64,000 nucleotides of DNA, from NCBI RefSeq assembly GCF_022012395.1, contig NZ_JAKLTQ010000008.1:1-64000 (forward strand). The letters are read 5' to 3'. The position numbers and the translations under genes were made by a program. Shown here one piece after another: positions 11,060-20,235 of this stretch; position 1 is the stretch's first letter, and every line of letters begins with the position of its first letter. Below the pieces are notes generated by a model. The model ran no database searches, was not told the origin of the DNA, and saw nothing but the letters and a program-made list of their open reading frames with translations. The stretch comes from Arthrobacter hankyongi (GTDB lineage: Bacteria; Actinomycetota; Actinomycetes; Actinomycetales; Micrococcaceae).

Positions 11060-11641
11060 ATGACAGTTGTCCGTCGTCTCGCCCGTCCGCTCCTAGCCGC
11101 CACCTTCGTCGCCTCCGGCGTGGACCAGCTGCGCAACGCCCGGCAGACAGCGGACCAGCTGCAGCCGGTGCTGCAGCGGGCCGGCTCCATTGTGCCGCAG
11201 GCTTCGGTTGTTACCGACAACGAAATGCTGGTCGCCCGCATGGTCGGCGCCGTGCAGGTGGGTGCCGGCGTGATGCTGGCCGCCGGCAAGTTTCCGCGCC
11301 TCTCCGCCCTGGTCCTGGCCAAAATGGCGGCGATCAATGCGATCGTGGAATACCGCAACGCGGAACAGTCCACCCCGGAAGGCCGCCGGCTGCGCCGCAG
11401 CCAGCTGCTGAAGAACCTGGGTCTGGTCGGCGCCGGCCTGCTGGCCGCCGTCGATACCGCAGGCCGGCCCGGACTGGCGTGGCGTGCGAGCCATCTGGCC
11501 GAAGATGCCCGCCGGAACATCCAGTCACTGGGCAAAGACACCGGCAAGACCGCCAAGTCGGTGTCGAGGACTGCGAAGGCCGCGTCCCGGACCGCCTCGA
11601 AGGCGGCCGAGAAGGCCACTGCAGCCGTGGCGGGTTCCTGA
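11060..11641 (+). CDS. DoxX family membrane protein
   Basis: 193 residues. The first ~145 residues form a DoxX-like domain with hydrophobic segments at about 9-22, 55-75 ([20 protein letters not shown]), 78-95 and 118-135. The last ~45 residues are a Lys/Ala/Ser/Thr-rich tail ([20 protein letters not shown]) likely exposed in the cytoplasm. AGGAGG lies just before the ATG. DoxX proteins are quinone-linked or redox-related membrane proteins; in mycobacteria one works in a radical-detoxifying complex. Neighbouring sigR-rsrA fits a redox role, but that is inference. Stop is five bases before aroA, suggesting an operon. Confidence 0.8.
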   Translation: MTVVRRLARPLLAATFVASGVDQLRNARQTADQLQPVLQRAGSIVPQASVVTDNEMLVARMVGAVQVGAGVMLAAGKFPRLSALVLAKMAAINAIVEYRNAEQSTPEGRRLRRSQLLKNLGLVGAGLLAAVDTAGRPGLAWRASHLAEDARRNIQSLGKDTGKTAKSVSRTAKAASRTASKAAEKATAAVAGS

Positions 11642-11646
11642 GCTTC

Positions 11647-13002
11647 ATGACCGGTTCCACCACAACCAACGCCGCACCGCACGGCACCTACTGGCCGGCG
11701 CCCTTCGCCACCGCGCCGCTGGACGCCACGGTACGGGTGCCGGCGTCGAAATCCCTGACCAATCGGTACCTGGTCCTGGCCGCGCTGGCGGACGGGCCGT
11801 CCCGGCTGCGCTCGCCCCTGCACTCGCGGGACTCGGCGCTGATGGTCGGGGCGCTGCGCGCCCTGGGCGCCGGCGTCGAGGAGGTCGAAGGCGACGGCCT
11901 CTTCGGGCCGGACCTGCTGGTCACCCCGATCCAGCCGGACCGGCCGCTGGGCGCGGCGGCCGTGGACTGCGGGCTGGCCGGGACGGTGATGCGCTTTGTC
12001 CCGCCGCTGGCGGCGCTGTGCAGCGGGCACATCACCTTCGATGGGGATCCGCATGCGCGCAACCGTCCCATGGGACCGATCATCGCCGGCCTGCGCGGCC
12101 TCGGCATCGACGTCGACGACGACGGGCGCTCGGCGCTGCCCTTCAGCCTGGCGGCCGGGGGCAGCGTGGAGGGCGGCCACCTGGTGATCGATGCCAGTTC
12201 CTCCTCCCAGTTCGTCTCGGCGCTGCTGCTGGCCGGTGCCCGGTTCCGCCGGGGGCTGCATCTGGAGCATTCCGGTCCGCCGGTGCCGAGCCTGGACCAC
12301 ATCGCCATGACCGTCCAGGTGCTGCGCGGCCTGGGCGTGGATGTGGATGATTCCACTCCGGACCATTGGATCGTCTCCCCGGGCCCGGTGCGCGCCTTCG
12401 ATCTGCGGATCGAACAGGACCTGTCCAACGCCGGCCCGTTCCTGGCCGCGGCTCTGGCCACCCGTGGCACGGTGCGGATTCCGGACTGGCCGGCCGAGAC
12501 TACCCAGGTGGGCGACCAGTGGCGTTCCATCCTGGTCCGGCTGGGCGCCAGCGTGGAGTACGACGGCGGCACCCTGACCGTCACCGGCGGTGCGCGCATC
12601 CTCGGTGCGGACCTTGCCGATACCAGCGAATTGGCCCCCACCGTCGCGGCGCTGTGCGCGCTGGCCGGCTCCGAGTCGCGGCTCAGCGGCATCGCCCACC
12701 TGCGCGGGCACGAGACGGACCGGCTGGCAGCCCTGGTCACCGAGATCAACCGGCTGGGCGGCGACGCGGAGGAAACCGCGGACGGGCTGATCATCCGGCC
12801 GCGGCCGCTGCACGCCGGCGTCTTCCACTCCTACGCGGATCACCGGATGGCGACGGCGGGCGCCATCATCGGCCTCGCCGTCGAAGGGGTCCAGGTCGAA
12901 GACATCGGCACGACGTCCAAGACCATGCCGGAGTTCCCCGAACTGTGGCGGGGAATGTTCGAGGCCGGCAACAGTGTCCCGGAACGGACGGGAGCGCACT
13001 AA
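11647..13002 (+). CDS. aroA: 3-phosphoshikimate 1-carboxyvinyltransferase (EPSP synthase)
   Basis: 451 residues. It transfers enolpyruvate from PEP to shikimate-3-phosphate in chorismate synthesis. Family motifs are present: [16 protein letters not shown] near the N-terminus, [45 protein letters not shown] and [13 protein letters not shown] near the C-terminus. The ATG at 11647 follows the DoxX stop by five bases, and rsgA starts two bases after the aroA stop, so the genes are probably cotranscribed. The order aroA-rsgA-hisN is conserved in actinobacteria. Confidence 0.96.
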   Translation: MTGSTTTNAAPHGTYWPAPFATAPLDATVRVPASKSLTNRYLVLAALADGPSRLRSPLHSRDSALMVGALRALGAGVEEVEGDGLFGPDLLVTPIQPDRPLGAAAVDCGLAGTVMRFVPPLAALCSGHITFDGDPHARNRPMGPIIAGLRGLGIDVDDDGRSALPFSLAAGGSVEGGHLVIDASSSSQFVSALLLAGARFRRGLHLEHSGPPVPSLDHIAMTVQVLRGLGVDVDDSTPDHWIVSPGPVRAFDLRIEQDLSNAGPFLAAALATRGTVRIPDWPAETTQVGDQWRSILVRLGASVEYDGGTLTVTGGARILGADLADTSELAPTVAALCALAGSESRLSGIAHLRGHETDRLAALVTEINRLGGDAEETADGLIIRPRPLHAGVFHSYADHRMATAGAIIGLAVEGVQVEDIGTTSKTMPEFPELWRGMFEAGNSVPERTGAH

Positions 13003-13004
13003 GC

Positions 13005-14108
13005 ATGGGCCGCACTACCGGCAGCTGGGATGAATCCGATATCCGCATCCGGCCGAACAAGCGCGGGTCCCGCCCGCGGACCAAGGACCGCCCGGCCCAC
13101 GAGGACGCCGTGATCGGCCGCATCATCACGGTGGACCGCGGCCGCTATACCGCCGTCGTCGGCGAAGACACGCCGGACGAGCGCATCGTGGTGGCTGCCC
13201 GGGCCCGCGAGCTGCGCCGCATGCCCGTCGTCGCCGGGGACTTCGTTGCCCTGGTCGGAGATGTCTCCGGCGCCCCGGACACCTTGGCCCGGCTCGTGCG
13301 GGTGGAAGAACGCCGGACGCTGCTGCGCCGCAGCGCGGACGACACGGATCCGATTGAACGGGTGGTGGTGGCCAACGCGGACCAGCTGGTCATCGTGGTG
13401 GCATCGGCAAATCCGGAGCCACGCACCGGCTTCATCGACCGCGCACTGGTGGCCGCCTACGACGCCGGCATCAAGCCGCTGCTGTGCGTGACGAAGGCGG
13501 ATGTGAAGGACCCCGCCGAGCTGCTGGCCAACTACGAGAGCCTGGACCTGCCGGTCGTGGTCAGCCGCACGGCTTCCACCGACGCTTCGGGTATCGACGC
13601 CCGGTCCGACGACGGCGCCTCGGCCCGCCTGGACACGGACGCCGTGGCAGGCCTGCGCAAGCATTTGGACGGTATGGTCAGCGTGATGCTCGGCCACTCC
13701 GGCGTCGGCAAGTCCACCATGGTCAATGCGCTGACCGGTGCCGACCGGGCCACCGGTGGCGTCAATGCCGTGACCGGCCGGGGCCGGCACACTTCCTCCT
13801 CGGCACTCGCGTTGAGGCTGCAGGGCGCGCCCGCCGGCAGCTGGATCATCGACACCCCCGGGATCCGGTCGTTCGGCCTGGCGCACGTGGACCCGGACCG
13901 GATCCTGGCCGCCTTCCCGGATCTGGCACCGGGTACCGAGGACTGCGAGCGCGGCTGCCGGCATGACGACGCCGCGGTCAAGTGCGGCCTCGATGCCTGG
14001 GTGGCCTCCGGCAGCGCCGGCGCGGCCGGGCCGGCCCGGCTGGCTTCCCTGCGCCGGCTGCTGGGCGCGCAGGAACGCACCGAGGCGAAAGAACTCGGCA
14101 ACGTCTGA
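13005..14108 (+). CDS. rsgA: Ribosome small-subunit GTPase RsgA
   Basis: 367 residues. An N-terminal basic region and OB fold (to ~110) is followed by a circularly permuted GTPase domain: the G4 motif CVTKAD at ~165 comes before G1 ([14 protein letters not shown], ~228) and G3 ([10 protein letters not shown], ~285). The C-terminal zinc finger has CERGCRHDD and a later Cys. RsgA helps late 30S maturation. The start is two bases after aroA, so it is probably translationally coupled. Confidence 0.95.
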   Translation: MGRTTGSWDESDIRIRPNKRGSRPRTKDRPAHEDAVIGRIITVDRGRYTAVVGEDTPDERIVVAARARELRRMPVVAGDFVALVGDVSGAPDTLARLVRVEERRTLLRRSADDTDPIERVVVANADQLVIVVASANPEPRTGFIDRALVAAYDAGIKPLLCVTKADVKDPAELLANYESLDLPVVVSRTASTDASGIDARSDDGASARLDTDAVAGLRKHLDGMVSVMLGHSGVGKSTMVNALTGADRATGGVNAVTGRGRHTSSSALALRLQGAPAGSWIIDTPGIRSFGLAHVDPDRILAAFPDLAPGTEDCERGCRHDDAAVKCGLDAWVASGSAGAAGPARLASLRRLLGAQERTEAKELGNV

Positions 14109-14239
14109 GCGATCAGCGGCAGGGGTGCCCCACAGGGCCAGCCGTGCCCGGGACCGGGCCCTCGGCAAGAGTGTTGCCCGGGTCCCCGTGCTGAGCTTGC
14201 GAAGCACGGGGAAGGCAGCGAACGCTACCGCTTCGTGCC

Positions 14240-14277
14240 CTCCCAAACCTCGCGAGCTCGGTTTGGGCCCCTCGGGC
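14240..14277. repeat. REP-like palindromic intergenic repeat, copy 2
   Basis: A palindromic stretch with CCAAACCTCGCGAGCTCGGT at its core, similar to 9079-9114. It lies in the 184-base gap between rsgA and hisN, together with a second inverted repeat (CCGTGCT/AGCACGG) near 14186-14209. Confidence 0.5.
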
Positions 14278-14292
14278 ACTACGCTGGGAACC

Positions 14293-15138
14293 ATGACCTT
14301 GGAACCCCGCAGCTATACCGACGACCTCCGCCTGGCCCATGTCATGGCCGACGCCGTGGACGCCCAGACCATGTCCCGCTTCAAGGCCTTGGATCTGCAG
14401 GTCGACACCAAGCCGGACCTGACGCCGGTCACCGACGCGGATCGGGCCGCCGAAGAGACGATCCGCGGGCAGCTGTCCCGGGCCCGGGCGCGCGATGCCG
14501 TCCTGGGCGAGGAATTCGGCAGTACCGGCCAGGGGCCGCGACAGTGGGTCATCGACCCGATCGACGGCACCAAGAACTTTGTCCGGGGCGTTCCGGTGTG
14601 GGCCACCCTGATTGCCCTGATCGATGACGGCGTACCCGTGGTGGGCGTGGTCAGCGCGCCGGCACTGGGCCGGCGCTGGTGGGCCGCTAAGGGAGCGGGA
14701 GCCTACACCGGACGGTCGCTGTCCGCGGCCACCCGGCTGGCTGTCTCCAGCGTCGCCCAGCTGGCCGATGCCTCGTTGTCCTATTCCAGCCTGACCGGCT
14801 GGAAGGAACGCGGCAATTTGGACGAGTTCCTGGGCCTGACCGAGGCGGTGTGGCGGACGCGGGCCTACGGGGACTTCTGGTCATACTGCCTGGTGGCCGA
14901 GGGCGCCGTCGATATTGCCTGCGAGCCGGAGCTCAATCTGTACGATATGGCCGCCCTGGTGCCGATCGTCACCGAGGCCGGCGGCAGGTTCACCTCGCTG
15001 GAGGGCGAAGAAGGCCCGTTCGGCGGCAACGCTCTGGCGACCAACGGCGCGCTGCACGAGGAAGTGCTGCAACTGCTCAATCCGGAGCTGCGCGGCCAGC
15101 GGCCTGCCGGACGCGAAGGGTCCGTGGCCCGGGATTAA
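14293..15138 (+). CDS. hisN: Histidinol-phosphatase, inositol monophosphatase type
   Basis: 281 residues. The metal-binding motifs of the inositol monophosphatase fold are present: [33 protein letters not shown] and the late [17 protein letters not shown]. In actinobacteria this clade, next to aroA and rsgA, is the histidinol-phosphatase of histidine synthesis. Substrate choice is inferred from that gene order. The ATG at 14293 begins the family homology; the in-frame extension upstream is not similar to anything I recognise. Confidence 0.9.
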   Translation: MTLEPRSYTDDLRLAHVMADAVDAQTMSRFKALDLQVDTKPDLTPVTDADRAAEETIRGQLSRARARDAVLGEEFGSTGQGPRQWVIDPIDGTKNFVRGVPVWATLIALIDDGVPVVGVVSAPALGRRWWAAKGAGAYTGRSLSAATRLAVSSVAQLADASLSYSSLTGWKERGNLDEFLGLTEAVWRTRAYGDFWSYCLVAEGAVDIACEPELNLYDMAALVPIVTEAGGRFTSLEGEEGPFGGNALATNGALHEEVLQLLNPELRGQRPAGREGSVARD

Positions 15139-15190
15139 GCGCTTGTGCCCGGTGCCGTAACACAGCGGCGTCCCGACACCGGCGAGCAGC

Positions 15191-15196
15191 TAGGAT
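15191..15196 (+). promoter_or_regulatory. Putative -10 box for the SAM-IV riboswitch transcript
   Basis: TAGGAT sits a few bases before the first riboswitch helix. No good -35 is visible at the expected distance. Confidence 0.4.
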
Positions 15197-15200
15197 GGGA

Positions 15201-15285
15201 CCAGGTCACGAGTGCCAGCGCGAAACCCCGGTTTGCTGGCCGGCAACCCTCCCGACGCGGCGGGGTGCCCCGGGTGACGACCTGG
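15201..15285 (+). promoter_or_regulatory. SAM-IV riboswitch
   Basis: The region has the SAM-IV pattern: outer helix CCAGGTCA with TGACGACCTGG, an internal GAGTGCCAGCG element, CCCCGGTTTGCTGGCCGGCA followed by ACCCTCC, and GCGGCGGGGTGCCCCGGGTGA. This class binds S-adenosylmethionine, occurs in actinobacteria, and controls sulfur-metabolism genes. It lies 70 bases before the cysteine desulfurase start. The identification is by eye against the remembered consensus. Confidence 0.85.
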
Positions 15286-15336
15286 CCACGCCTGCCCGGC
15301 GCGGCAAGCGCGGACCCGCCGGCCCGGCCGGCGGTC

Positions 15337-15350
15337 CCTCACAAGTGAGG
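15337..15350 (+). promoter_or_regulatory. Hairpin masking the ribosome binding site downstream of SAM-IV
   Basis: CCTCA-CAAG-TGAGG forms a five-bp stem with a four-base loop; the right arm TGAGG is the Shine-Dalgarno sequence of the ATG at 15355. It could be the expression platform that turns translation off when the riboswitch is occupied. Confidence 0.55.
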
Positions 15351-15354
15351 TCAG

Positions 15355-16719
15355 ATGAGTACCAGCTTCCTGTCAACGATCCTGCCTGCCGGCCGCCGGT
15401 CCGCGGCCCTGCCGCTGCGCGAGGTGGCCGGCGCGGATCTGGCCGTGCCGCTGGCCGATGGCCGCCAAATCCGCTTCGCGAACCTGGACTACGCTGCTTC
15501 TGCCCCGGCGTTGGCCGGGGTGGCCGCACACCTGCAGGAGCTGCTGCCCTACTGCGCCAGCGTGCACCGCGGGGCCGGCTATACGGCCCAGGTTTCCACT
15601 GCAGTGTATGAACGGGCGCGCAGCACTCTGCGCGGGTTCGTCGGCGGCCGGAACGGGGACCAGGTCGTCTTCACGCGTAATTCCACGGATGCGCTGAACC
15701 TGCTCTCCGGCTGTGTCCCGGGTGAGGTGCTCTACCTGGACATCGAGCACCACGCCAATCTGCTGCCGTGGCAGCGCATTCCCCACCGCGGCATCGCCGC
15801 CGAACCGACTATTGCCGGGACCTTGGCTGCCCTCGAGGCCGAACTGGCGCTGGGGCGGACGTCCTTGCTGGCCGTAACCGGCGCGTCCCACGTCACCGGC
15901 GAGCTGTTCCCGGTGGCCGAGGCGGCCCGGCTGGCGCGGCGCCACGGAGCGCGCATCCTGGTGGATGCGGCCCAGCTGGCCGCGCACCGGCGGATCGATA
16001 TGGCCGCGGACGGTATCGACTATGTGGTGTTGTCGGGGAACAAGCTCTATGCGCCGTTCGGCGCCGGCGCCCTCATCGGCCCGGGCGACTGGCTCGACTC
16101 CGGCACGCCTTATCTGGCCGGCGGCGGCCCGGTGCGCCGGGCACGGCTGGATACCGCCACGTGGTCCACCGGACCGGCCCGGCACGAGGCAGGCTCGCCC
16201 AACCTGATGGGCGTGGCAGCGCTGGCCAAGGCCGCCGAACTCCTCGCCGAGCTGGACACCAAGGCCTGGTACCGGCACGAGGAAGCGCTGCGCAACTACC
16301 TTGTGGCCGGCTTGGAGGCCCTGCCCGATGTCAAGGTGCACCGGATCTTTCCCGGTGATGCCGCGGACGCCGTCGGCATTGTCAATTTCTCCATCGCGGG
16401 GTACGACGCAGGTCTGGCGGCAGCCTACCTCTCGGCCGAGCACGGGGTGGGCGTCCGGGATGGCAAATTCTGCGCGCACCCGCTGCTCAACCGCCTCGGC
16501 CTGCCGTCCGGATCGCTGCGGGCCAGCTTCGGCATCGGTTCCCGGCTCGACGACGCCGCGCGGCTGATCGCCGGCGTCGATGCGCTGCTGCGCGAGGGGC
16601 TGGGCCAGGACTATGTGGTCGAGCACGATCGCTGGGTCCCGGCCCTCGAGACACGCCCGTTCCCCGACTGGGCTCCGGCGATGCCGGGCACGGCCGGTGC
16701 AGCGCCCGCTGACAGCTAA
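15355..16719 (+). CDS. Aminotransferase class V family cysteine desulfurase
   Basis: 454 residues, PLP-dependent fold type I. The Schiff-base lysine is in VVLSGNKLYAPFGAG (family norm SGHKxxGP), the PLP-holding Asp in ILVDAAQLAAH, and the catalytic Cys in DGKFCAHPLLNRLG. IEHHANLLPWQ is the typical early motif. It releases sulfur from cysteine, probably for cofactor or thiol metabolism. The upstream SAM-IV riboswitch ties its expression to the methionine/SAM state. It stands alone rather than in a suf operon, so it is probably a sulfur-metabolism paralogue and not the essential SufS. Confidence 0.85.
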   Translation: MSTSFLSTILPAGRRSAALPLREVAGADLAVPLADGRQIRFANLDYAASAPALAGVAAHLQELLPYCASVHRGAGYTAQVSTAVYERARSTLRGFVGGRNGDQVVFTRNSTDALNLLSGCVPGEVLYLDIEHHANLLPWQRIPHRGIAAEPTIAGTLAALEAELALGRTSLLAVTGASHVTGELFPVAEAARLARRHGARILVDAAQLAAHRRIDMAADGIDYVVLSGNKLYAPFGAGALIGPGDWLDSGTPYLAGGGPVRRARLDTATWSTGPARHEAGSPNLMGVAALAKAAELLAELDTKAWYRHEEALRNYLVAGLEALPDVKVHRIFPGDAADAVGIVNFSIAGYDAGLAAAYLSAEHGVGVRDGKFCAHPLLNRLGLPSGSLRASFGIGSRLDDAARLIAGVDALLREGLGQDYVVEHDRWVPALETRPFPDWAPAMPGTAGAAPADS

Positions 16720-16822
16720 ACGGTCCGGTACAATTTCCCCCGATCGGCTAGACGGATAACGCCCTTTCCAGCCCGGAAAGCGGCTTTAAGTGGCAAGTCG
16801 ATGGAAGAGAGGGTGGATAGCG

Positions 16823-17587
16823 GTGGTTCAGCGCGGGCCGAAGCTGGACGAGGACCGCCGCCGCGCCTTCGGCGGCAGCTTCCAGGCCGGCGGCGAACAC
16901 TATGACAGGGTGCGGCCGGGATACCCGGCGGATGCGGTGGACTGGCTGCTGGCTGCGGCGCCGGAGGCCGCACAAGCCGCTGACGTGGGGGCCGGCACCG
17001 GCAAGTACACTGCGGAACTGCTTTCCCGCGGGCTGCAGGTGGTGGCGGTGGACCCCTCGGCGGACATGCTCGCGCAGCTGACCCGCAAGTTCCGCAGCGT
17101 GCCGACCCTGGTCGGCACGGCCGAGCACACCGGCCTGCCTGACACCTCGATGGACGTGGTCACGGTAGCCCAGGCCTGGCACTGGGCAGATCCGCTGGCC
17201 GCCAGTACCGAATTGGCGCGGGTGCTGCGCCCCGGAGGCCTGCTCGGCCTGGTCTGGAACCAGCTGGACGTGACCGTGCCGTGGGTGCACCGGCTCTCGC
17301 GCATCATGCATGCCGGGGATGTGCACCGGCCCGGCTACCGGCCGCAGCTGGGGCCCGAGTTCACCGGGCTGGAGCGGCACGAGACCCATTGGAGCGACCC
17401 GCTCACCCCGGCGGAGCTGATCGAGCTGGCGAAGTCCCGCAGCTACTACCTGCGGGCGAACGAGGCCACGCGGGCCAAGGTACTGGGCAACCTGTCCTGG
17501 TACCTGCATGACCATCTGGCCTACGCCGGCACGTCCGTCATCCAGCTCCCCTATTACACGCAGACCTGGCGGGCGTTCAAAGCCTGA
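16823..17587 (+). CDS. Class I SAM-dependent methyltransferase
   Basis: 254 residues from the GTG at 16823, which has GAGAGGGTGG upstream; an in-frame GTG at 16790 is possible but has no binding site. The SAM-binding motif I is ADVGAGTGKYTAELL, followed by VVAVDPSADMLAQL (motif II) and VVTVAQAWHWADP (post II). These are typical of the UbiE/Methyltransf_11 group. The substrate cannot be read. It lies alone between the desulfurase and the metal transport operon. Confidence 0.85.
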   Translation: MVQRGPKLDEDRRRAFGGSFQAGGEHYDRVRPGYPADAVDWLLAAAPEAAQAADVGAGTGKYTAELLSRGLQVVAVDPSADMLAQLTRKFRSVPTLVGTAEHTGLPDTSMDVVTVAQAWHWADPLAASTELARVLRPGGLLGLVWNQLDVTVPWVHRLSRIMHAGDVHRPGYRPQLGPEFTGLERHETHWSDPLTPAELIELAKSRSYYLRANEATRAKVLGNLSWYLHDHLAYAGTSVIQLPYYTQTWRAFKA

Positions 17588-17606
17588 CGCACAGACACTT
17601 CTTTTC

Positions 17607-17638
17607 AGGCATGCCATCAAGCTATATTTAGGCATGCC
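17607..17638 (+). promoter_or_regulatory. Two DtxR/MntR-type operator half-sites over the metal ABC promoter and start codon
   Basis: The nine-base palindrome AGGCATGCC occurs at 17607-17615 (context TTCAGGCATGCC) and at 17630-17638 (context TTTAGGCATGCCGAAA), 23 bases centre to centre. The -10 box TATATT (17623-17628) lies between them and the ATG at 17634 is inside the second. Binding by the DtxR-family protein encoded at 20236-20979 would block the promoter. The ATG lies six bases after the -10 box, so the mRNA may be leaderless. Confidence 0.6.
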
Positions 17639-18551
17639 GAAAAATTGGTGGACTGCCCTCGCCCTGCTGCTGTCGCTGGGCGCGCTGACTGCCTGCGGGG
17701 GCGCGGGGTCGGCGGACAGCCGCTCCGCCGCGGAGGATCCGCGGCCGCTGGTGCTGACCACATTCACGGTGCTGGCGGATATGGCGCGGACGATCGCCGG
17801 CGGACATATGCGGGTTGAATCGATCACCAAAATCGGCGCCGAGATCCACGGCTACGAACCCACGCCCTCGGATCTGGTCAACGCCCAAGAGGCCGACCTG
17901 ATCCTGGACAACGGGCTGGGACTGGAGCGGTGGTTCGAGCGGTTCGTGGCCTCCGTTCCCGCGCCGCACGCGGTGCTGTCGGAGGGCGTGGAACCGGTCA
18001 ACATCCGGTCCGGCGACTACGAGGGCAAGCCGAATCCGCACGCCTGGATGTCCCCGCTGGCCGCCAAGACCTATGTGGACAATACAGTCAAGGCGCTGAG
18101 CCGGCTCGACCCGGCCCATGCCGCGGATTTCCGCGCCAACGGCGAAAGCTACAAGGCCGAACTGGATCAGGTCATGGCGGACCTGACCGGGGCGTTCAAG
18201 GAGCCGCGGTCCAGCCGGGCGCTGGTTACCTGCGAGGGGGCATTCTCCTACCTGGCCCGGGACGCCGGGCTGCAGGAAGCCTTCCTCTGGCCGGTGAACT
18301 CGGATGCCGAAGGCACGCCGCACCAGATCAAGAATGCGATCGGGTTCGTGCAGCAGCACAAGGCGCCGTCGGTTTTCTGCGAGTCCACGGTCAATCCCTC
18401 GGCCATGGAACAGGTCGCCGCGGCCACCGGCGCCCGGCTGGTGAAACCACTGTACGTAGACTCGCTCTCCGCCGCGGGCGGGCCGGTCCCCACGCATCTG
18501 GACCTGATCCGGCACGACATCGACATGATCAAGGAAGGACTGGCGCCATGA
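17634..18551 (+). CDS. Metal ABC transporter, substrate-binding lipoprotein (Mn/Zn type)
   Basis: 305 residues. A signal peptide ends in a lipobox (LGALTAC, Cys ~22), so it is membrane-anchored. The cluster A-1/ZnuA fold metal ligands are visible: EIHGYEPTP (His), NPHAWMSP (His), a Glu in FCESTVNP, and Asp in YVDSLS. No His-rich loop is present, which leans towards manganese rather than zinc. The start has no good Shine-Dalgarno and may be leaderless. Its stop overlaps the ATPase start (ATGA). It begins a three-gene importer operon followed by the DtxR-type regulator. Confidence 0.9.
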   Translation: MPKNWWTALALLLSLGALTACGGAGSADSRSAAEDPRPLVLTTFTVLADMARTIAGGHMRVESITKIGAEIHGYEPTPSDLVNAQEADLILDNGLGLERWFERFVASVPAPHAVLSEGVEPVNIRSGDYEGKPNPHAWMSPLAAKTYVDNTVKALSRLDPAHAADFRANGESYKAELDQVMADLTGAFKEPRSSRALVTCEGAFSYLARDAGLQEAFLWPVNSDAEGTPHQIKNAIGFVQQHKAPSVFCESTVNPSAMEQVAAATGARLVKPLYVDSLSAAGGPVPTHLDLIRHDIDMIKEGLAP

Positions 18552-19339
18552 GCCTGCAGCAGATCCCCTCCGGGGCGGCCGCGATCGCCGTCAACGAACT
18601 GCACGTGGACTACCACGGCGTGACCGCGCTCGACGGCGTCAACCTCACCATCGAAGAGCGGAGAATCTGCGGCCTGATCGGAGTGAACGGCTCGGGCAAG
18701 TCCACGTTGTTCAAATCCCTGATGGGCCTGGTCCAGCCGACCCGGGGTTCGGTGCGGCTATTCGGCCTCGACTCCGTCCAGTCGCGGAAACTGAACCTGG
18801 TCACCTATGTGCCGCAGTCCGAAGACGTCGATTGGACGTTCCCGGTCTGCGTCCGCGACGTCGTGATGATGGGCCGCTACGGCAGGCTCGGTCCCATGCG
18901 CCGCGCCCGCCGCCAGGACCGCGAGGCCGTGGACCACGCCCTGGACCGGGTCGGCCTGGCCGACCTGCAGCACCGGCAGATCGGCGAACTGTCCGGCGGC
19001 CAGCGCAAGCGGGCCTTCGTGGCCCGGGGCATTGCCCAGGACGCGGCGCTGATGCTGCTCGATGAGCCGTTTGCCGGCGTCGACAAGTCCTCAGAGGGCG
19101 CTCTCGTGGCGCTGTTCCGCGACCTGCGGGACGAGGGCAGGACCATCCTGGTTTCCACCCACGACCTGGCCGGAATCCCGCAGTTATGCGATGAAGCCGT
19201 ACTGCTGCACCGGCATGTGCTCGCGCACGGCACACCCGGGTCCGTGCTGACCAACGACAACCTTGCGCGGGCTTTCGGCCCGCTGCCTGCCGCGGCCGGA
19301 ACCGCCGCCTTGGAGGAGACCCCCGATGGACTTGCTTAA
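18548..19339 (+). CDS. Metal ABC transporter, ATP-binding protein
   Basis: 263 residues with Walker A GVNGSGKSTLFKSL (~46), signature LSGGQRKRAFVARG, Walker B ALMLLDEPFAGVD and the switch His in VSTHD. It overlaps the lipoprotein gene by four bases and the permease by 14, so the three are translated together. It powers metal uptake with the neighbouring permease. Confidence 0.92.
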   Translation: MSLQQIPSGAAAIAVNELHVDYHGVTALDGVNLTIEERRICGLIGVNGSGKSTLFKSLMGLVQPTRGSVRLFGLDSVQSRKLNLVTYVPQSEDVDWTFPVCVRDVVMMGRYGRLGPMRRARRQDREAVDHALDRVGLADLQHRQIGELSGGQRKRAFVARGIAQDAALMLLDEPFAGVDKSSEGALVALFRDLRDEGRTILVSTHDLAGIPQLCDEAVLLHRHVLAHGTPGSVLTNDNLARAFGPLPAAAGTAALEETPDGLA

Positions 19340-20219
19340 CTGGCTGGTGGAGCCGCTGCAGTATGGTTTCCTGACCCGCGCCCTGCTGGTTACCGTGGCC
19401 GCCGCCGTCGTCTGCTCGGTACTCTCCTGCTGGCTGATCCTGATGGGCTGGTCGCTGATGGGCGATGCGGTCTCGCACGCCGTCCTGCCGGGCGTGGCCC
19501 TGGCCTACATTGCCGGCATTCCGTTTTCGATCGGCGCCTTCGTGTTCGGCGCCGGCGCGGTGGCGCTGATCGGCGCGGTCCGGGCCAACAGCAAACTGAA
19601 GGCCGATACGGCCATCGGCGTCGTCTTCACCGGCCTGTTCGCGGCCGGCCTGGCCATCATCTCCAAGACGCCGAGCCAGATCGACCTGCAGCACATCCTC
19701 TTCGGCAATGTCCTGGGCGTCACCACCGGCGAACTCATCCAGGTGCTGGTGCTGGGCGCCCTGACCCTGGCCGTGCTGCTGTTCAAGCGGCGGGACCTGA
19801 CGGTCTTTGCCTTCGACCGCGTCCACGCCCACGCCATCGGCCTGGGCACGCGCCGGCTGTCCGCGCTGCTGCTGGGCCTGCTGGCACTGACCGTCGTCGT
19901 CGGACTCCAGGCGGTGGGAATCATCCTCGTCGTCGCCATGCTCATCACCCCCGGCGCCACCGCGTTCCTGCTGACCCGCAGCTTCGACCGGATGCTGCTG
20001 ATCGCCGGTTCGGTCACCGCGGCCGCCTCGGTGGCAGGCATCTACGCCAGCTACTACCTGGATATTGCGACCGGCGCGTCGGTGGTGCTGGCGCAGTCAG
20101 TGGTCTTCATCATCGTGTTCCTCTTCGCCCGCCGCAGCGGGGTAGTCTGGCAATGGCGGCGCCGCCGCGCCTCCCGTCTTGAGGCGGCCAGGCCCGCCGG
20201 ACAGTTAGCCGGCCGCTAG
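19326..20219 (+). CDS. Metal ABC transporter, permease (ABC-3 family)
   Basis: 297 residues, strongly hydrophobic with about eight membrane segments. ABC-3 features include LMGDAVSHAVLPGVALAY and VGIILVVAMLITPGATAFLL. It is the membrane channel for the preceding binding protein and ATPase. The C-terminus ends in a basic cytoplasmic tail. Start overlaps the ATPase gene. Confidence 0.92.
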   Translation: MDLLNWLVEPLQYGFLTRALLVTVAAAVVCSVLSCWLILMGWSLMGDAVSHAVLPGVALAYIAGIPFSIGAFVFGAGAVALIGAVRANSKLKADTAIGVVFTGLFAAGLAIISKTPSQIDLQHILFGNVLGVTTGELIQVLVLGALTLAVLLFKRRDLTVFAFDRVHAHAIGLGTRRLSALLLGLLALTVVVGLQAVGIILVVAMLITPGATAFLLTRSFDRMLLIAGSVTAAASVAGIYASYYLDIATGASVVLAQSVVFIIVFLFARRSGVVWQWRRRRASRLEAARPAGQLAGR

Positions 20220-20235
20220 AATCCCGGAAGCGAAG

